Counted from the first letter of the stretch, positions 44,763-53,166 are shown. The stretch is DNA of 64,000 nt from Sulfuricurvum kujiense DSM 16994 (GCF_000183725.1 NC_014762.1:434001-498000), one strand, 5' to 3'. The notes: generated from the letters alone by a model not told the origin. Made by a program: numbers and translations.

Positions 44763-44860
44763 AAATGCTAAAGATTGCACTCAAAAGAGTTCAGTCTTTA
44801 GCATTTGAAGCGGCTTAGAGGTTTTTCTTTTACTTTTGTGGGTAAAACACTCTTCTAAGC
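44763..44860 (+). promoter_or_regulatory. Structured leader before rpsP
   Basis: The 148-bp gap before rpsP holds two strong hairpins. The first pairs AAATGCTAAAGA (44763-44774) with TCTTTAGCATTT (44795-44806), with an inner ACTC-AAAA-GAGT. The second pairs GCTTAGA (44813-44819) with TCTAAGC (44854-44860) around a T-rich loop of 34 bases, with flanking GAAG/CTTC adding to the stem. It may be the ffh terminator, an attenuator, or a ribosomal-protein autoregulatory site. Confidence 0.55.
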
Positions 44861-44897
44861 TTCTTGGTGCAAAACAAAAACATTAAAAGGACACACA

Positions 44898-45128
44898 ATG
44901 GCAACAGTCATCCGTTTAACCCGTATGGGTCGTAAAAAACAACCTTTCTACCGTATCGCGGTAACCGATAGTCGCAAACGCCGCGACGGCGGTTGGATCG
45001 AATTGATCGGGTACTACAATCCGATGACAGACCCTATCACTACCAAAGTAGATGAAGAGCGTCTTAACTACTGGTTGAGCGTCGGTGCTCAAATGTCAGA
45101 CCGCGTTAAAAAAATTACCGGTAAATAA
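44898..45128 (+). CDS. rpsP: RpsP, ribosomal protein S16
   Basis: A 76-residue 30S protein. It opens [20 protein letters not shown] and contains the [12 protein letters not shown] motif, both diagnostic for S16. AAAAGGACAC precedes the ATG. It leads the conserved operon rpsP-khpA-rimM-trmD-rplS. Confidence 0.98.
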   Translation: MATVIRLTRMGRKKQPFYRIAVTDSRKRRDGGWIELIGYYNPMTDPITTKVDEERLNYWLSVGAQMSDRVKKITGK

Positions 45129-45130
45129 TC

Positions 45131-45370
45131 ATGATCGCGGACTTCGTCGCAGGATTTGCCCGGTTAATAGCCTCTTATCCCGAAGAGATTCGGGTAGAAT
45201 CGCATGAAGGCGACGAAGTGACCGAAATCGTTTTGTATGCCAATCAGGCGGATGTGGGCAAGCTGATCGGAAAAGAGGGTAAAATGATCGGTGCGATCAA
45301 AACCGTCATTTCCGGTTGCAAAGCCAAAGACGGAAAAAGTTACCGAATCAATGTCGAACCGCTTTCGTAA
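45131..45370 (+). CDS. khpA: KhpA, KH-domain RNA-binding protein
   Basis: A 79-residue single KH-domain protein with the GKLIGKEGKMIGAIKTV motif (GxxG loop) near residues 39-55. KhpA proteins bind RNA broadly and work with KhpB or Jag in some bacteria. It begins 2 bases after rpsP and overlaps rimM by 20 bases. Confidence 0.92.
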   Translation: MIADFVAGFARLIASYPEEIRVESHEGDEVTEIVLYANQADVGKLIGKEGKMIGAIKTVISGCKAKDGKSYRINVEPLS

Positions 45371-45905
45371 TTCACCTTCGCACGATTTGCTCCATGTCGC
45401 CACTTTGGGCCGCACTGTCGGTCTAAAGGGGGACATGAAACTCAATCTCTCCACTGATTTCCCTGAACAGTTTATTCCCAATGCCACCTTCACTCTTGAT
45501 AACGGCAAAGAGGTAACTCTCTCTTCGTATAACCCCGATCGAGAACTCGTTCATCTTAAAGGGATCGATACGCCCGAAGCGGCTAAGGCATTGACCAATG
45601 CGAAACTCTTTACCACTTTTGAGGCGACGCGTGAGCGGTGCAACTTGGGAGAAGGGGAGTTTTTCTGGTTCGATCTTCTCGGCTCTAAGGTCGTAGAGGG
45701 TGAATCGGTTTTGGGAAAAGTTCAGGAGATCGAGCGGATCGGACCGTTGGATTATCTGTTGGTCGCAACCGATCCTTCTTTGGTTTCCAAAGGGATGGCG
45801 GCTACCTTTTTAATCCCCTACATTGACCGTTTTGTTCTAGGCACCGATGCAACCGCAAAAGTGATAACCGTAGAGGGCGGATTGGATCTGCTGGAAGCGT
45901 CATAA
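45351..45905 (+). CDS. rimM: RimM, 16S rRNA processing protein
   Basis: A 184-residue assembly factor that binds S19 in the 30S head. The start ATG 45351 overlaps khpA by 20 bases. The LLHVATLGRTVGLKGDMKL start and the C-terminal PRC-barrel (about 95-175, EFFWFDLLGSKV and the LIPYIDRFV motif) are typical. It overlaps trmD by one base. Confidence 0.93.
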   Translation: MSNRFRNSPSHDLLHVATLGRTVGLKGDMKLNLSTDFPEQFIPNATFTLDNGKEVTLSSYNPDRELVHLKGIDTPEAAKALTNAKLFTTFEATRERCNLGEGEFFWFDLLGSKVVEGESVLGKVQEIERIGPLDYLLVATDPSLVSKGMAATFLIPYIDRFVLGTDATAKVITVEGGLDLLEAS

Positions 45906-46600
45906 TGCGTTTTACGTATGTGACTATCTTTTCCAATTTAATCGAAGGATATTTCCAAGACTCTATCCTAAAGCGGGGCATCGAGTCGGGGAAATTTTCG
46001 GTCGGCTATCTCAATCCCAGAGATTTCAGTACGTCAAAACATCATAAAGTTGATGATACCGCCGCCGGCGGAGGGGCAGGGATGGTGATGACCCCCCAGC
46101 CTTTGTTTGATACACTAAAAACGCTTGATGACGATGCGCATATTATATTTGTTGCTCCCGTCGGAAAACAGTTTACCCAAAACGATGCAAAACGCCTTGC
46201 GACCAAATCGCATGTCGTTTTTGTCAGCGGACGGTATGAAGGGATCGATGAACGTGTCGTGGAGCGCTTCGGTGACGAAGTGTTCAGCATCGGCGATTAC
46301 GTCCTCACCGGAGGGGAGCTTCCCTCTTTGGTAATGACCGATGCGATCGTCCGAAACATTGACGGAGTGTTGGGAAATAGCGAGTCTTTGGAGTATGAGA
46401 GTTTTGAGACGCCACTTTTGGAAGCGCCTTCATTCGGAAAACCCCCTGCATATGAGAATATGCGTGTTCCATCAGAATACTTAAAGGGAAATCACAGTAA
46501 AATTCGTGCACTAAAATCGTCTCTGTCTGAATGCAAAACAAAATACTTCAGGCCGGAGCAGCTTCAAAAGCATAAAATAAGGACATCTTATGAAAAATAA
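45905..46600 (+). CDS. trmD: TrmD, tRNA (guanine37-N1)-methyltransferase
   Basis: A 231-residue SPOUT methyltransferase that makes m1G37. Motifs [14 protein letters not shown] near 48, [13 protein letters not shown] near 106 and the knot segment [15 protein letters not shown] near 127 are intact. It overlaps the rplS start by 11 bases. Confidence 0.97.
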   Translation: MRFTYVTIFSNLIEGYFQDSILKRGIESGKFSVGYLNPRDFSTSKHHKVDDTAAGGGAGMVMTPQPLFDTLKTLDDDAHIIFVAPVGKQFTQNDAKRLATKSHVVFVSGRYEGIDERVVERFGDEVFSIGDYVLTGGELPSLVMTDAIVRNIDGVLGNSESLEYESFETPLLEAPSFGKPPAYENMRVPSEYLKGNHSKIRALKSSLSECKTKYFRPEQLQKHKIRTSYEK

Positions 46601-46949
46601 GTACATTGCAAGTTTCGAGCAAGCACAAATCGCTAGCAAAAACGTTCCTGAGTTCCGCGCAGGTGACACTCTTCGTTTGGCAGTAACCATTACCGAGGGT
46701 GAAAAATCACGCGTTCAAAATTATGAAGGTATCTGTATCTCTATCCGTGGAGAAGGTACTGGTAAAACTATTACTGTACGTAAAATCGGTGCTAACGGTG
46801 TTGGTATCGAGCGTGTATTCCCAATCTACAGCGACAGCCTCGAGAAAATCGAAGTTCTTCGCCGTGGTCGTGTACGCCGCGCTAAATTGTTCTATCTTCG
46901 TGATCTTGCCGGTAAAGCAGCACGTATTAAAGAAATTCGCCGCAAATAA
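46590..46949 (+). CDS. rplS: RplS, ribosomal protein L19
   Basis: A 119-residue 50S protein at the subunit interface. The sequences [26 protein letters not shown]-like QNYEGICI, and [20 protein letters not shown] identify L19. It ends the rpsP operon and is followed by a hairpin terminator at 46956. Confidence 0.98.
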   Translation: MKNKYIASFEQAQIASKNVPEFRAGDTLRLAVTITEGEKSRVQNYEGICISIRGEGTGKTITVRKIGANGVGIERVFPIYSDSLEKIEVLRRGRVRRAKLFYLRDLAGKAARIKEIRRK

Positions 46950-46955
46950 TCCCTC

Positions 46956-46975
46956 TTGCCGCGCTTTTGCGGCAA
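46956..46975 (+). terminator. Terminator after rplS
   Basis: TTGCCGC (46956-46962) pairs with GCGGCAA (46969-46975) around GCTTTT, 6 bases after the rplS stop codon. A pyrimidine-rich stretch and later a long T-run (from 47000) follow. It separates rplS from the convergent smpB. Confidence 0.65.
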
Positions 46976-47034
46976 ACTCTTCTGAACTTTCCAAAAAACT
47001 TTTTTATTTTAAATAAGACGAAACAAGCTAAAGC

Positions 47035-47487
47035 TCATTCCCCTTTTAATGCCCGTTCAATATCCCGTTTAATACTTTTCTCTTTCAGGTCGTCACGTTT
47101 GTCATAGAGCTTTTTTCCTTTGACGATCGCAACCTGCATTTTGGCGATATTTCGGTCATTGAAATAGATGCTGAGCGGCACAAGGGTAAATCCCTCTTTC
47201 TCGACCGCTTTGAACATCTTGTCGATCTGTTTTTTATGGAGGAGCAATTTGCGGCTTCCCCGCTCTTCGTGGGCATAAAATCGGTGTGTCGTATCGAGGA
47301 CTCCGATATGAACGCCGAATACGAACGCTTCGCCCCGTACGATTTTGATAAAGCCGTCTTTGAGATTGACCCGTCCGGCGCGGAGCGATTTGACTTCAGA
47401 GCCTTTGAGAACGAGACCCGCTTCGAATTTCTCTTCGATGTAGTAGTCAAAAAAAGCTTTTTTATTAGTGGCTATATTTTCGCCCAC
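47035..47487 (-). CDS. smpB: SmpB, tmRNA-binding protein
   Basis: A 150-residue trans-translation protein. It uses a GTG start with AAGGA upstream. The family features [38 protein letters not shown] and the basic C-terminal tail beginning [16 protein letters not shown] are clear. In H. pylori, as I recall, smpB is adjacent to ispE; here a 1.8-kb accessory island lies between them. Confidence 0.96.
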   Translation of the reverse strand: MGENIATNKKAFFDYYIEEKFEAGLVLKGSEVKSLRAGRVNLKDGFIKIVRGEAFVFGVHIGVLDTTHRFYAHEERGSRKLLLHKKQIDKMFKAVEKEGFTLVPLSIYFNDRNIAKMQVAIVKGKKLYDKRDDLKEKSIKRDIERALKGE

Positions 47488-47534
47488 GCATATATCCTTG
47501 AAAATAATTATCGAATGATAACGTAGATAACCTT

Positions 47535-47825
47535 TTAGGCTTCGAGTTTGATTTTACCTACTGCGTAATTATGGACTAAGGCTTGGATTAGGTTTTGATA
47601 TCCGATCCCCATCTCTTTGGACTTGGCTTTAATAACCGCTAAATCGCTGACGGAGAAGCGGATAGTAGTTTGTCGTTTTTCCTGCAAAGATTTGGTGTAT
47701 TTCGCATTGTTTTGATACGCTTGGCGCTCTTGCGGCGAGAGGGGATTGCTGACCCACTCTCCGTTTTCTATTTCGTTTAGAAGCTCATTTTCCTCTTGGT
47801 CGAGGTAGATCGGTTCATTTTTCAT
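47535..47825 (-). CDS. BrnA-like ribbon-helix-helix antitoxin
   Basis: A 96-residue protein. The start ATG 47825 has GGAGG eight bases upstream; a longer in-frame start at 47849 lies within the toxin gene. The C-terminal half has a ribbon-helix-helix pattern ([19 protein letters not shown], then [16 protein letters not shown]), as in BrnA or CopG-type antitoxins. It overlaps the upstream toxin-like gene by 11 bases, so the toxin gene is first. It probably binds the palindrome at 48146. Confidence 0.78.
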   Translation of the reverse strand: MKNEPIYLDQEENELLNEIENGEWVSNPLSPQERQAYQNNAKYTKSLQEKRQTTIRFSVSDLAVIKAKSKEMGIGYQNLIQALVHNYAVGKIKLEA

Positions 47826-48102
47826 TTTTTGTGCCTCCGTAAGCAGCATTCAGTTTTCGGCTGGGAATAATCGATTTTAAAAATATTTCCTCTTCTGTTT
47901 CGACAAAAGGGACATACCAGATATATTCATCAATTTCGATGACGAAAATCTGTTGGTTAGGATACTTTTCCGTATTAGGATGGATATATCGTTCGATGAT
48001 CTCATCTTTCTCGATCTTCTCCAATACCTGTTCAAAACTGATATTTCGTTGGAGTTGGAGGAGTTGGTTTTTCTCTTCATTCCAACGAATAATTTTGGAC
48101 AT
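47815..48102 (-). CDS. BrnT-like toxin
   Basis: A 95-residue protein. The N-terminal pattern WNEEKNQLLQLQRNISFEQV matches the W-x-E-x-K...SFE-x-V opening of BrnT-family RelE-like ribonucleases, and the C-terminal LKSIIPSRKLN matches their final basic strand. A DUF4258-type relative is possible. The order, toxin then antitoxin, is that of brnTA. It is read from a near-consensus promoter at 48127. Confidence 0.68.
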   Translation of the reverse strand: MSKIIRWNEEKNQLLQLQRNISFEQVLEKIEKDEIIERYIHPNTEKYPNQQIFVIEIDEYIWYVPFVETEEEIFLKSIIPSRKLNAAYGGTKNEK

Positions 48103-48126
48103 GACTATCCTTTCATTTTATATCCG

Positions 48127-48155
48127 ATTGTAACAAGTTGTAGATGTATTGTCAA
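48127..48155 (-). promoter_or_regulatory. Consensus sigma-70 promoter of the BrnT/BrnA-like pair
   Basis: On the minus strand TTGACA (48155-48150) and TACAAT (48132-48127) are separated by exactly 17 bases, and the toxin ATG is 25 bases beyond. This is the only full -35/-10 pair I recognised in the window; most promoters here show only a -10 box. Confidence 0.8.
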
Positions 48156-48158
48156 TAC
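48146..48158. promoter_or_regulatory. Palindrome over the -35 box (candidate antitoxin operator)
   Basis: GTATTG-T-CAATAC is a perfect 6+6 inverted repeat that covers the -35 box of the toxin-antitoxin promoter. Ribbon-helix-helix antitoxins usually bind such palindromes to repress their own operon. Binding is inferred. Confidence 0.6.
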
Positions 48159-48203
48159 AAATATAGATATTGGTTTCTTTTAATAGTTGTTTTTTGGATA
48201 TTA

Positions 48204-48225
48204 CTAGAGCGAAGAGATGCTCTAG
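48204..48225 (-). terminator. Hairpin after the CsgG-like gene
   Basis: CTAGAGC (48204-48210) pairs with GCTCTAG (48219-48225) around an 8-base loop, 24 bases past the CsgG-like stop codon. There is no good T-run on the minus strand, so a terminator role is only possible. Confidence 0.35.
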
Positions 48226-48249
48226 TTCATTTATGCAGAGAGGCCAATA

Positions 48250-49002
48250 TTATTGAGCTGCGACCAGTTTAGGTCTTTCTACGATTTTATCTTTAGCGTA
48301 AGATTCTGTGATGTAGTTTGTTGCACTGAATACAACATCGCGAATAACATTATCAAGAGCTACATTTTTAGTAACGCTCCATCCTCCGCCAGCAGCTCCA
48401 CCGAAACCTCCAAATCCCCATGAACTTTTTTCGCTATCTGCTTTGAAGCTTTTTGAGTCACCCATTTCCAAAGTTGACGGGTTCATAGTGAAAAATTCGA
48501 CACCAATACTGGCTTTAGAGGTGTTTTTACTGAAAAGCCCTACGATAGGAATAACTCCACCAGCAATTGCTCCACCCTCTTTACTGACATCAACCGATGA
48601 AATGGTACCACTAATAATTAAGTCAATTTTAGGAGGTTTGACCTCTTGACCTGTAGCTGCTAACATTTTTTTCATTTTCTCAAATTGTTCCAAATCGACA
48701 ATTTTGAAACATTTGCTCTCTTTAATAGCATTTGTCAACATGCTTTTTACGCCTGTTCCTATTCCTTTAACATTTCCCTGACCACTTGCCAATGCAGCTA
48801 AAGCGGCGAAACCGCCACTTGGGACACCAGTGTCTTGACAGGACTGCGCTTTGCATTCGATATCGTTGATTGCTATAGAAAGGGTAGGTGCTTCACACTT
48901 ATTGACTGGCACAGCGATCTCTTGAACTTTTGTGTTTTCATCTGCTGTAGCCAGTGTTGCGCACATGGCAAGAATTATAACACCTATTGTGATTTTATTC
49001 AT
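48250..49002 (-). CDS. CsgG/LpoB-like secreted protein of unknown function
   Basis: A 250-residue protein with a Sec signal (about residues 1-20, ending ATLATADE). I do not see a lipobox Cys at the cut site. The GTGVKSMLTNAIKESKCFKIVDLEQFEKM and KIDLIISGTISSVD stretches resemble the CsgG/HfaB/LpoB group of outer-membrane assembly proteins. A Gly-rich stretch (WGFGGFGGAAGGGW) lies near 195-210. It has AGGAGG before the ATG. No curli genes are nearby, so it is an orphan. Confidence 0.6.
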   Translation of the reverse strand: MNKITIGVIILAMCATLATADENTKVQEIAVPVNKCEAPTLSIAINDIECKAQSCQDTGVPSGGFAALAALASGQGNVKGIGTGVKSMLTNAIKESKCFKIVDLEQFEKMKKMLAATGQEVKPPKIDLIISGTISSVDVSKEGGAIAGGVIPIVGLFSKNTSKASIGVEFFTMNPSTLEMGDSKSFKADSEKSSWGFGGFGGAAGGGWSVTKNVALDNVIRDVVFSATNYITESYAKDKIVERPKLVAAQ

Positions 49003-49032
49003 TAAATTTAACCTCCTGAAATTATTCTACTA

Positions 49033-49038
49033 ATTATA
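49033..49038 (-). promoter_or_regulatory. -10 box (TATAAT) for the CsgG-like gene
   Basis: TATAAT on the minus strand (49038-49033), 31 bases before the ATG at 49002. It lies 32 bases from the MITE-like element, which therefore may influence this promoter. Confidence 0.5.
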
Positions 49039-49069
49039 GTTAATAATCTAATTAGAAGCAAATTCATTT

Positions 49070-49211
49070 GTTTTGATAGCACGGCTTATTCATTTTACAC
49101 TATATTGTGCATTCGTTCGCCCTGAGCTTGTCGAAGAGCAAAAAAGTTCATGGTTCGACAGGCTCACCACGAACGGCAAATATCAGAATGAATAAGCTGT
49201 GGTTTTGATAG
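49070..49211. mobile_element. 122-bp MITE-like element with 10-bp direct repeats
   Basis: The element (49080-49201) has terminal inverted repeats of 17 bases: 49080-49096 against 49185-49201, 15 of 17 matching, beginning CAC(G/A)GCTTATTCATT. It is flanked by a perfect direct repeat GTTTTGATAG (49070-49079 and 49202-49211) that touches both ends exactly, as expected for a target-site duplication. An inner inverted repeat pairs 49114-49135 with 49154-49175 (18 of 22). It encodes no protein, so a transposase must come from elsewhere. Confidence 0.82.
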
Positions 49212-49272
49212 TGAGTTCTTTTATATCTGTTTTGAAGAGACAAAGTGAAACACATATTGATTTTGATTGAAG

Positions 49273-50034
49273 CTATTTGATTCTAAAAAAACTGCTTCCG
49301 CTGCCGGAGAAAAACCAACCCTCTTTTTCGGAAAGTTCGCTGTAGCACGCAAGAGCGGAGGGATAAAGGTCATTGGCCTCTTTGGGACTCATGAAAGCGA
49401 GAATATCACGTGACGGGGTCGATTCTAACCTAGCGGCTTCTTCAGCGCTTATCGGCGCGTAAAGATGCTCGCGATAGTAGCGGTAGACAGAGGGGGTGCT
49501 GATCTGTATGTCGGGTGTAACCACTTCGAAATCAATCAACGGTTCATCAAAGCGCTCAACAACCTCTCCGATACCGCTGACATTGGCAGACTCATAGCCG
49601 TAAACGAAAAAGGGGACATCGGCACCGATATGGGAAGCGATTTCAGCAAGTTCGTTGAGACTCAGCCCGAGCTCCAGCTCCTCGTTGCACATCGTTAAAA
49701 AAGTTGCGGCATCGGAACTGCCTCCCCCAAGGCCGGCGAAAGAGGGGATTTTTTTGTCGACGCATACGGCATGGCTCTCAAAAAAGGAGGAGAGTTTATC
49801 CGAGCGGGTAACGGCGAGAAGATGTTTATACGCTTTATAGATGGTATTGGCATGGACTTCACAGTCAAAGCTTCCCCGTATTTCAAACTCGGGAGTAGCT
49901 TTTTCTTCAAACCAGAGGGTATCAAAGAGGTCTTTTACCCGCATAAACCGGGAACTCAGCGTATGATACTCTCCCCGCATCCCGGTAATTTTAAGGAAAA
50001 TATTGACTTTGGCGTAGGCACGGTAACGGATCAT
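49273..50034 (-). CDS. ispE: IspE, CDP-methylerythritol kinase
   Basis: A 253-residue GHMP kinase of the non-mevalonate isoprenoid pathway. It opens RYRAYAKVNIFLKITGMRGEYHTL; the ATP loop is IPSFAGLGGGSSDAATFL near 90 and the last motif is WFFSGSGSSFFRI. The ATG overlaps the csrA stop by 4 bases. It closes the uvrD-truB-csrA-ispE run. Confidence 0.94.
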   Translation of the reverse strand: MIRYRAYAKVNIFLKITGMRGEYHTLSSRFMRVKDLFDTLWFEEKATPEFEIRGSFDCEVHANTIYKAYKHLLAVTRSDKLSSFFESHAVCVDKKIPSFAGLGGGSSDAATFLTMCNEELELGLSLNELAEIASHIGADVPFFVYGYESANVSGIGEVVERFDEPLIDFEVVTPDIQISTPSVYRYYREHLYAPISAEEAARLESTPSRDILAFMSPKEANDLYPSALACYSELSEKEGWFFSGSGSSFFRIK

Positions 50035-50261
50035 AATCGTAATTTTTGTGCAAGCTGCTGAAGGAGCGATTCATCCTGATGAGAGGAAGCTTCTTTATTG
50101 GAATCTTCTACGGCACGAACCAATTCGCTTCGCAGTACCCGAATGTTGTGAGGTGCGTCAATACCGAGTTTGACGACCCCTTTTTCGATGGAGACCACTT
50201 TGACGGTAATTGTATCGGCGATAATGATAGATTCTTCGGCTCTGCGGGAGAGAATCAGCAT
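50031..50261 (-). CDS. csrA: CsrA, carbon storage regulator
   Basis: A 76-residue RNA-binding regulator. It starts MLILSRRAEESIIIADTITV and contains the family segment KLGIDAPHNIRVLRSEL. CsrA binds GGA motifs in mRNA leaders and in relatives controls motility, biofilm and metabolism. It overlaps truB (7 bases) and ispE (4 bases). fliW, its usual antagonist in this phylum, is not in the window. Confidence 0.96.
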   Translation of the reverse strand: MLILSRRAEESIIIADTITVKVVSIEKGVVKLGIDAPHNIRVLRSELVRAVEDSNKEASSHQDESLLQQLAQKLRL

Positions 50262-51076
50262 GCTTCAACCTTATTGAGAATATAACGGACACCCTCGGGG
50301 GTGATCTCCAGTATCGAGATAGTGTCGCCGTTGTCGATCCAGTAGGTTCCCTCTTCTTGAATCTCGAAATCTTCACGAAGAAGGGGCTGTCCTAAAAGCA
50401 TCGTTTGCAATGTGCCATTATAGCGGTTTTTGGTTAGCGCAAGGGAAGATTTAATATCGAGCTCTTTTTCATTTTCGAAAATGAATTGCCCCTCATTAAG
50501 GCGTTCCAACGCAGTGAGCGCACCGTTGCATCCAAGATGTTCGGCAATAATTTCACCGAGTGAGCGGATATAGCTCCCTTCCGATACGGTCGCTTCAAAG
50601 GTGACAAAGGGGTGGCAATAGTGTTTGAAGGTAAGGTCATAGATCGTCGAAGTGATGGCGCGTAAATCAACCTCTTTCCCCTCACGGGCCAATTCGTAGG
50701 CTCTGCGCCCCTCAATCCGCTTGGCACTGTATTTAGGGGGCAGATAGGTGAGCTCTCCGACAAGAGAAGCAAAAATAGCCTCGATTTGTTCTACACTGAC
50801 AGGTTGGATTTCATCTATGGTTTCAATTTTTTCGATATCGAGGGTCGGGGAGTAGGCTCCCAGCCAAAGAGTGGCCCGGTAGCGTTTCGGGGTTTTGTTT
50901 AAAAAACGAAACAGACGTCCGTGGTTTCCGAATGCGATGATCAAGACCCCTTTGGCAAACGGATCGAGAGTGCCGGAATAGCCCGCTTTTTTAACGCCGT
51001 ATTTGCGTTTTAGTCTGCCGAGCAGCTGGTTGGAACTAATACCGGAGGGTTTGTAGGCAACGAAGAGACGATTCAT
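50255..51076 (-). CDS. truB: TruB, tRNA pseudouridine-55 synthase
   Basis: A 273-residue enzyme that makes pseudouridine 55 in the T-loop. The motif AGYSGTLDPFAKGVLIIA near 32-49 contains the catalytic Asp, and YIRSLGEIIAEHLG near 166 is a second family mark. It sits 6 bases after uvrD and overlaps csrA. Confidence 0.95.
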   Translation of the reverse strand: MNRLFVAYKPSGISSNQLLGRLKRKYGVKKAGYSGTLDPFAKGVLIIAFGNHGRLFRFLNKTPKRYRATLWLGAYSPTLDIEKIETIDEIQPVSVEQIEAIFASLVGELTYLPPKYSAKRIEGRRAYELAREGKEVDLRAITSTIYDLTFKHYCHPFVTFEATVSEGSYIRSLGEIIAEHLGCNGALTALERLNEGQFIFENEKELDIKSSLALTKNRYNGTLQTMLLGQPLLREDFEIQEEGTYWIDNGDTISILEITPEGVRYILNKVEAC

Positions 51077-51082
51077 GAGTGT

Positions 51083-53131
51083 TTAGAGCTTTTCGACGAA
51101 TGAGGCGAGAATGTCCCGTTTGTTGCCGCCGAAATTGATACTGAGTTTAAATTCGCGTCCCGCTTTGCTGACCCCCTCGACCCGTCCGGCACCGAAGATT
51201 TTATGGCGAACCAAATCCCCTTTTTTATAGGAGGTATTTTTCTCCAGGATCAAAGATCCTTCGCACAGCCCCGCTTCATTGATAAAGCGGCTTTTTTGCA
51301 AATCGGTACGGCGCCCTTTGTAGAAGCGGCTGTTGACGTTGGAGAGGGTGAGATTGCTTTTGGCTCGAGTGATAGCGACGTATCCCAGTCGGCGTTCCTC
51401 TTCGAGATCGCTTCCATCCCCGATAAGGGGAAGAAATCCCTCTTCGAGGCCGATAACGAAGAGATGTTCAAATTCGAGCCCTTTGGAGGCATGAATACTC
51501 ATAATGTAGATGCTCTCCCCCTCGACCTGATCTTGTTCGCTTTGCAAGGTGATGTCATTGAGAAATTCAGCCAACGAAGCCTCAGGATTTTGTTTGACAT
51601 AATCACGGAATAGCCCGTAGAACTCATCGACATTGGCGATTTTTTCGGCTTCGTCGGGAAGTCCTTTTAGGGTCTCTTTGATCTTGAAGCGCTCTTCGAG
51701 CAAATCGATAAATCGGTAAATGGCTTCTTCGGAAACGCGGCGAAGTTCCAGTATCTCGGCAACGAAATCTCTCAGCTCTCCGGCACTCTTTTTCCGAACC
51801 AGCCCTTCAAGGTCACTGTCACTGAGGGTAGAGATAAATTCGAACATCGATTTGCCCGCCTCGATGGACGAGAGCTCGATTTTATCGATCGTCGCTTTCC
51901 CCAGTCCCCGTTTGGGTTTGTTGATGATTCGCTTTAATGAGAAGTTGTCATGGACATTGGTGATAACCCGTAGATAGCTGATAAGGTCTTTGATCTCGGC
52001 ACGGTCATAAAAGCGCAGACCGCCGACAAGTTTATAGGCGACTCCGGTACGGTTAAGCCCCTCTTCGAGTGAGCGGCTGAGTGCATTGATCCGGTACAGC
52101 ACGGCGATTTCATTCGGACGTACCCCTTTGGAAATAAGTTCCTTGATCGCTTTTGCGATTTTTTGGGACTCTTCGCTTTCGTCATTGGAGGTGATGGTCT
52201 GAACTTCGTCTCCTCCCGTTTTGGTAGCGATCAACGTTTTGCCCAGGCGGGAACGGTTGTGTTCGATCAGGGCATTGGCTACGGTGAGGATCGGCTGGGT
52301 CGAGCGGTAGTTATGCTCCAGCTTGACGACCATCGCATCGGCAAAATCCTGATCGAATTCGAGGATATTGCGCACATGCGCACCCCGCCATCCGTAAATG
52401 CTCTGATCGTCATCCCCGACGACACAGAGGTTGTTATGGGTCGTGCAGAGTTTTTGAAGCAGACGCAACTGCAACTCATTCGTATCTTGATACTCATCGA
52501 TCATGATATAGCGGTATTTCTCGGAGGTCTGAGCACAAAGATCGGGATTCTCATCGAGCAGTTTATAGGTAAGGCAGAGCAGATCGTCAAAATCAACGAG
52601 ATTGTTTTTTAGTAAATACGCTTCGTACTCTTCGTAGATTTTGGCAATATGTTTGTAGTTAGTCAGCTCGGCTTGCGCATACGCCTCTTCCGGATCGATC
52701 AGGGAATTTTTATAGCGGGAAATTTCAGATGCGATCAATGCGGTCGGAAGGTCGGCGTTGATCTTTTTGATGATCTTTTTTTTGTCGTCGGTGTCGATCA
52801 CGACAAAATTATTGGCGCGTCCGAGGAGATGAATATGAAATTTTAAAAACAGCAGACCGAATTTATGAAAGGTACACAGCAGCGGAGGGTAAGAGTTTTG
52901 GGTTATCAATCCCATCGCCCGTTCCCGCATCTCTTTGGCCGCTTTATTGGTAAACGTCAGGGTAAGGGTATTTCCGGCGGGAATGCCCACCTGATCAAGC
53001 AGATAGGCCAGACGGGTCGTAATGGTTTTGGTTTTTCCGCTCCCCGCTCCCGCCAAAATGAGCAAAGGTCCGTCGATCCGTTCGACCGCACTGCGCTGTG
53101 CTTCATTGAGGTTTGAGAGAATTTCATCCAT
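51083..53131 (-). CDS. UvrD/PcrA/Rep-type DNA helicase
   Basis: A 682-residue superfamily 1 helicase. Motifs in order are I (LAGAGSGKTKTITTRLAYLL), Ia (LTFTNKAAKEMRERA), II (IDEYQDTNELQ), III (VVGDDDQSIYGWRGA), IV (LEHNYRST), V (SIHASKGLEFEHLFVIG) and VI (LGYVAITRAKSNL). It acts in repair and replication restart. UvrD and Rep cannot be separated from motifs alone. It is first in the minus-strand run with truB, csrA and ispE. Confidence 0.94.
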   Translation of the reverse strand: MDEILSNLNEAQRSAVERIDGPLLILAGAGSGKTKTITTRLAYLLDQVGIPAGNTLTLTFTNKAAKEMRERAMGLITQNSYPPLLCTFHKFGLLFLKFHIHLLGRANNFVVIDTDDKKKIIKKINADLPTALIASEISRYKNSLIDPEEAYAQAELTNYKHIAKIYEEYEAYLLKNNLVDFDDLLCLTYKLLDENPDLCAQTSEKYRYIMIDEYQDTNELQLRLLQKLCTTHNNLCVVGDDDQSIYGWRGAHVRNILEFDQDFADAMVVKLEHNYRSTQPILTVANALIEHNRSRLGKTLIATKTGGDEVQTITSNDESEESQKIAKAIKELISKGVRPNEIAVLYRINALSRSLEEGLNRTGVAYKLVGGLRFYDRAEIKDLISYLRVITNVHDNFSLKRIINKPKRGLGKATIDKIELSSIEAGKSMFEFISTLSDSDLEGLVRKKSAGELRDFVAEILELRRVSEEAIYRFIDLLEERFKIKETLKGLPDEAEKIANVDEFYGLFRDYVKQNPEASLAEFLNDITLQSEQDQVEGESIYIMSIHASKGLEFEHLFVIGLEEGFLPLIGDGSDLEEERRLGYVAITRAKSNLTLSNVNSRFYKGRRTDLQKSRFINEAGLCEGSLILEKNTSYKKGDLVRHKIFGAGRVEGVSKAGREFKLSINFGGNKRDILASFVEKL

Positions 53132-53166
53132 ACCGTTTTTGCCTTACTCGTGTTTATAGTTCATTT

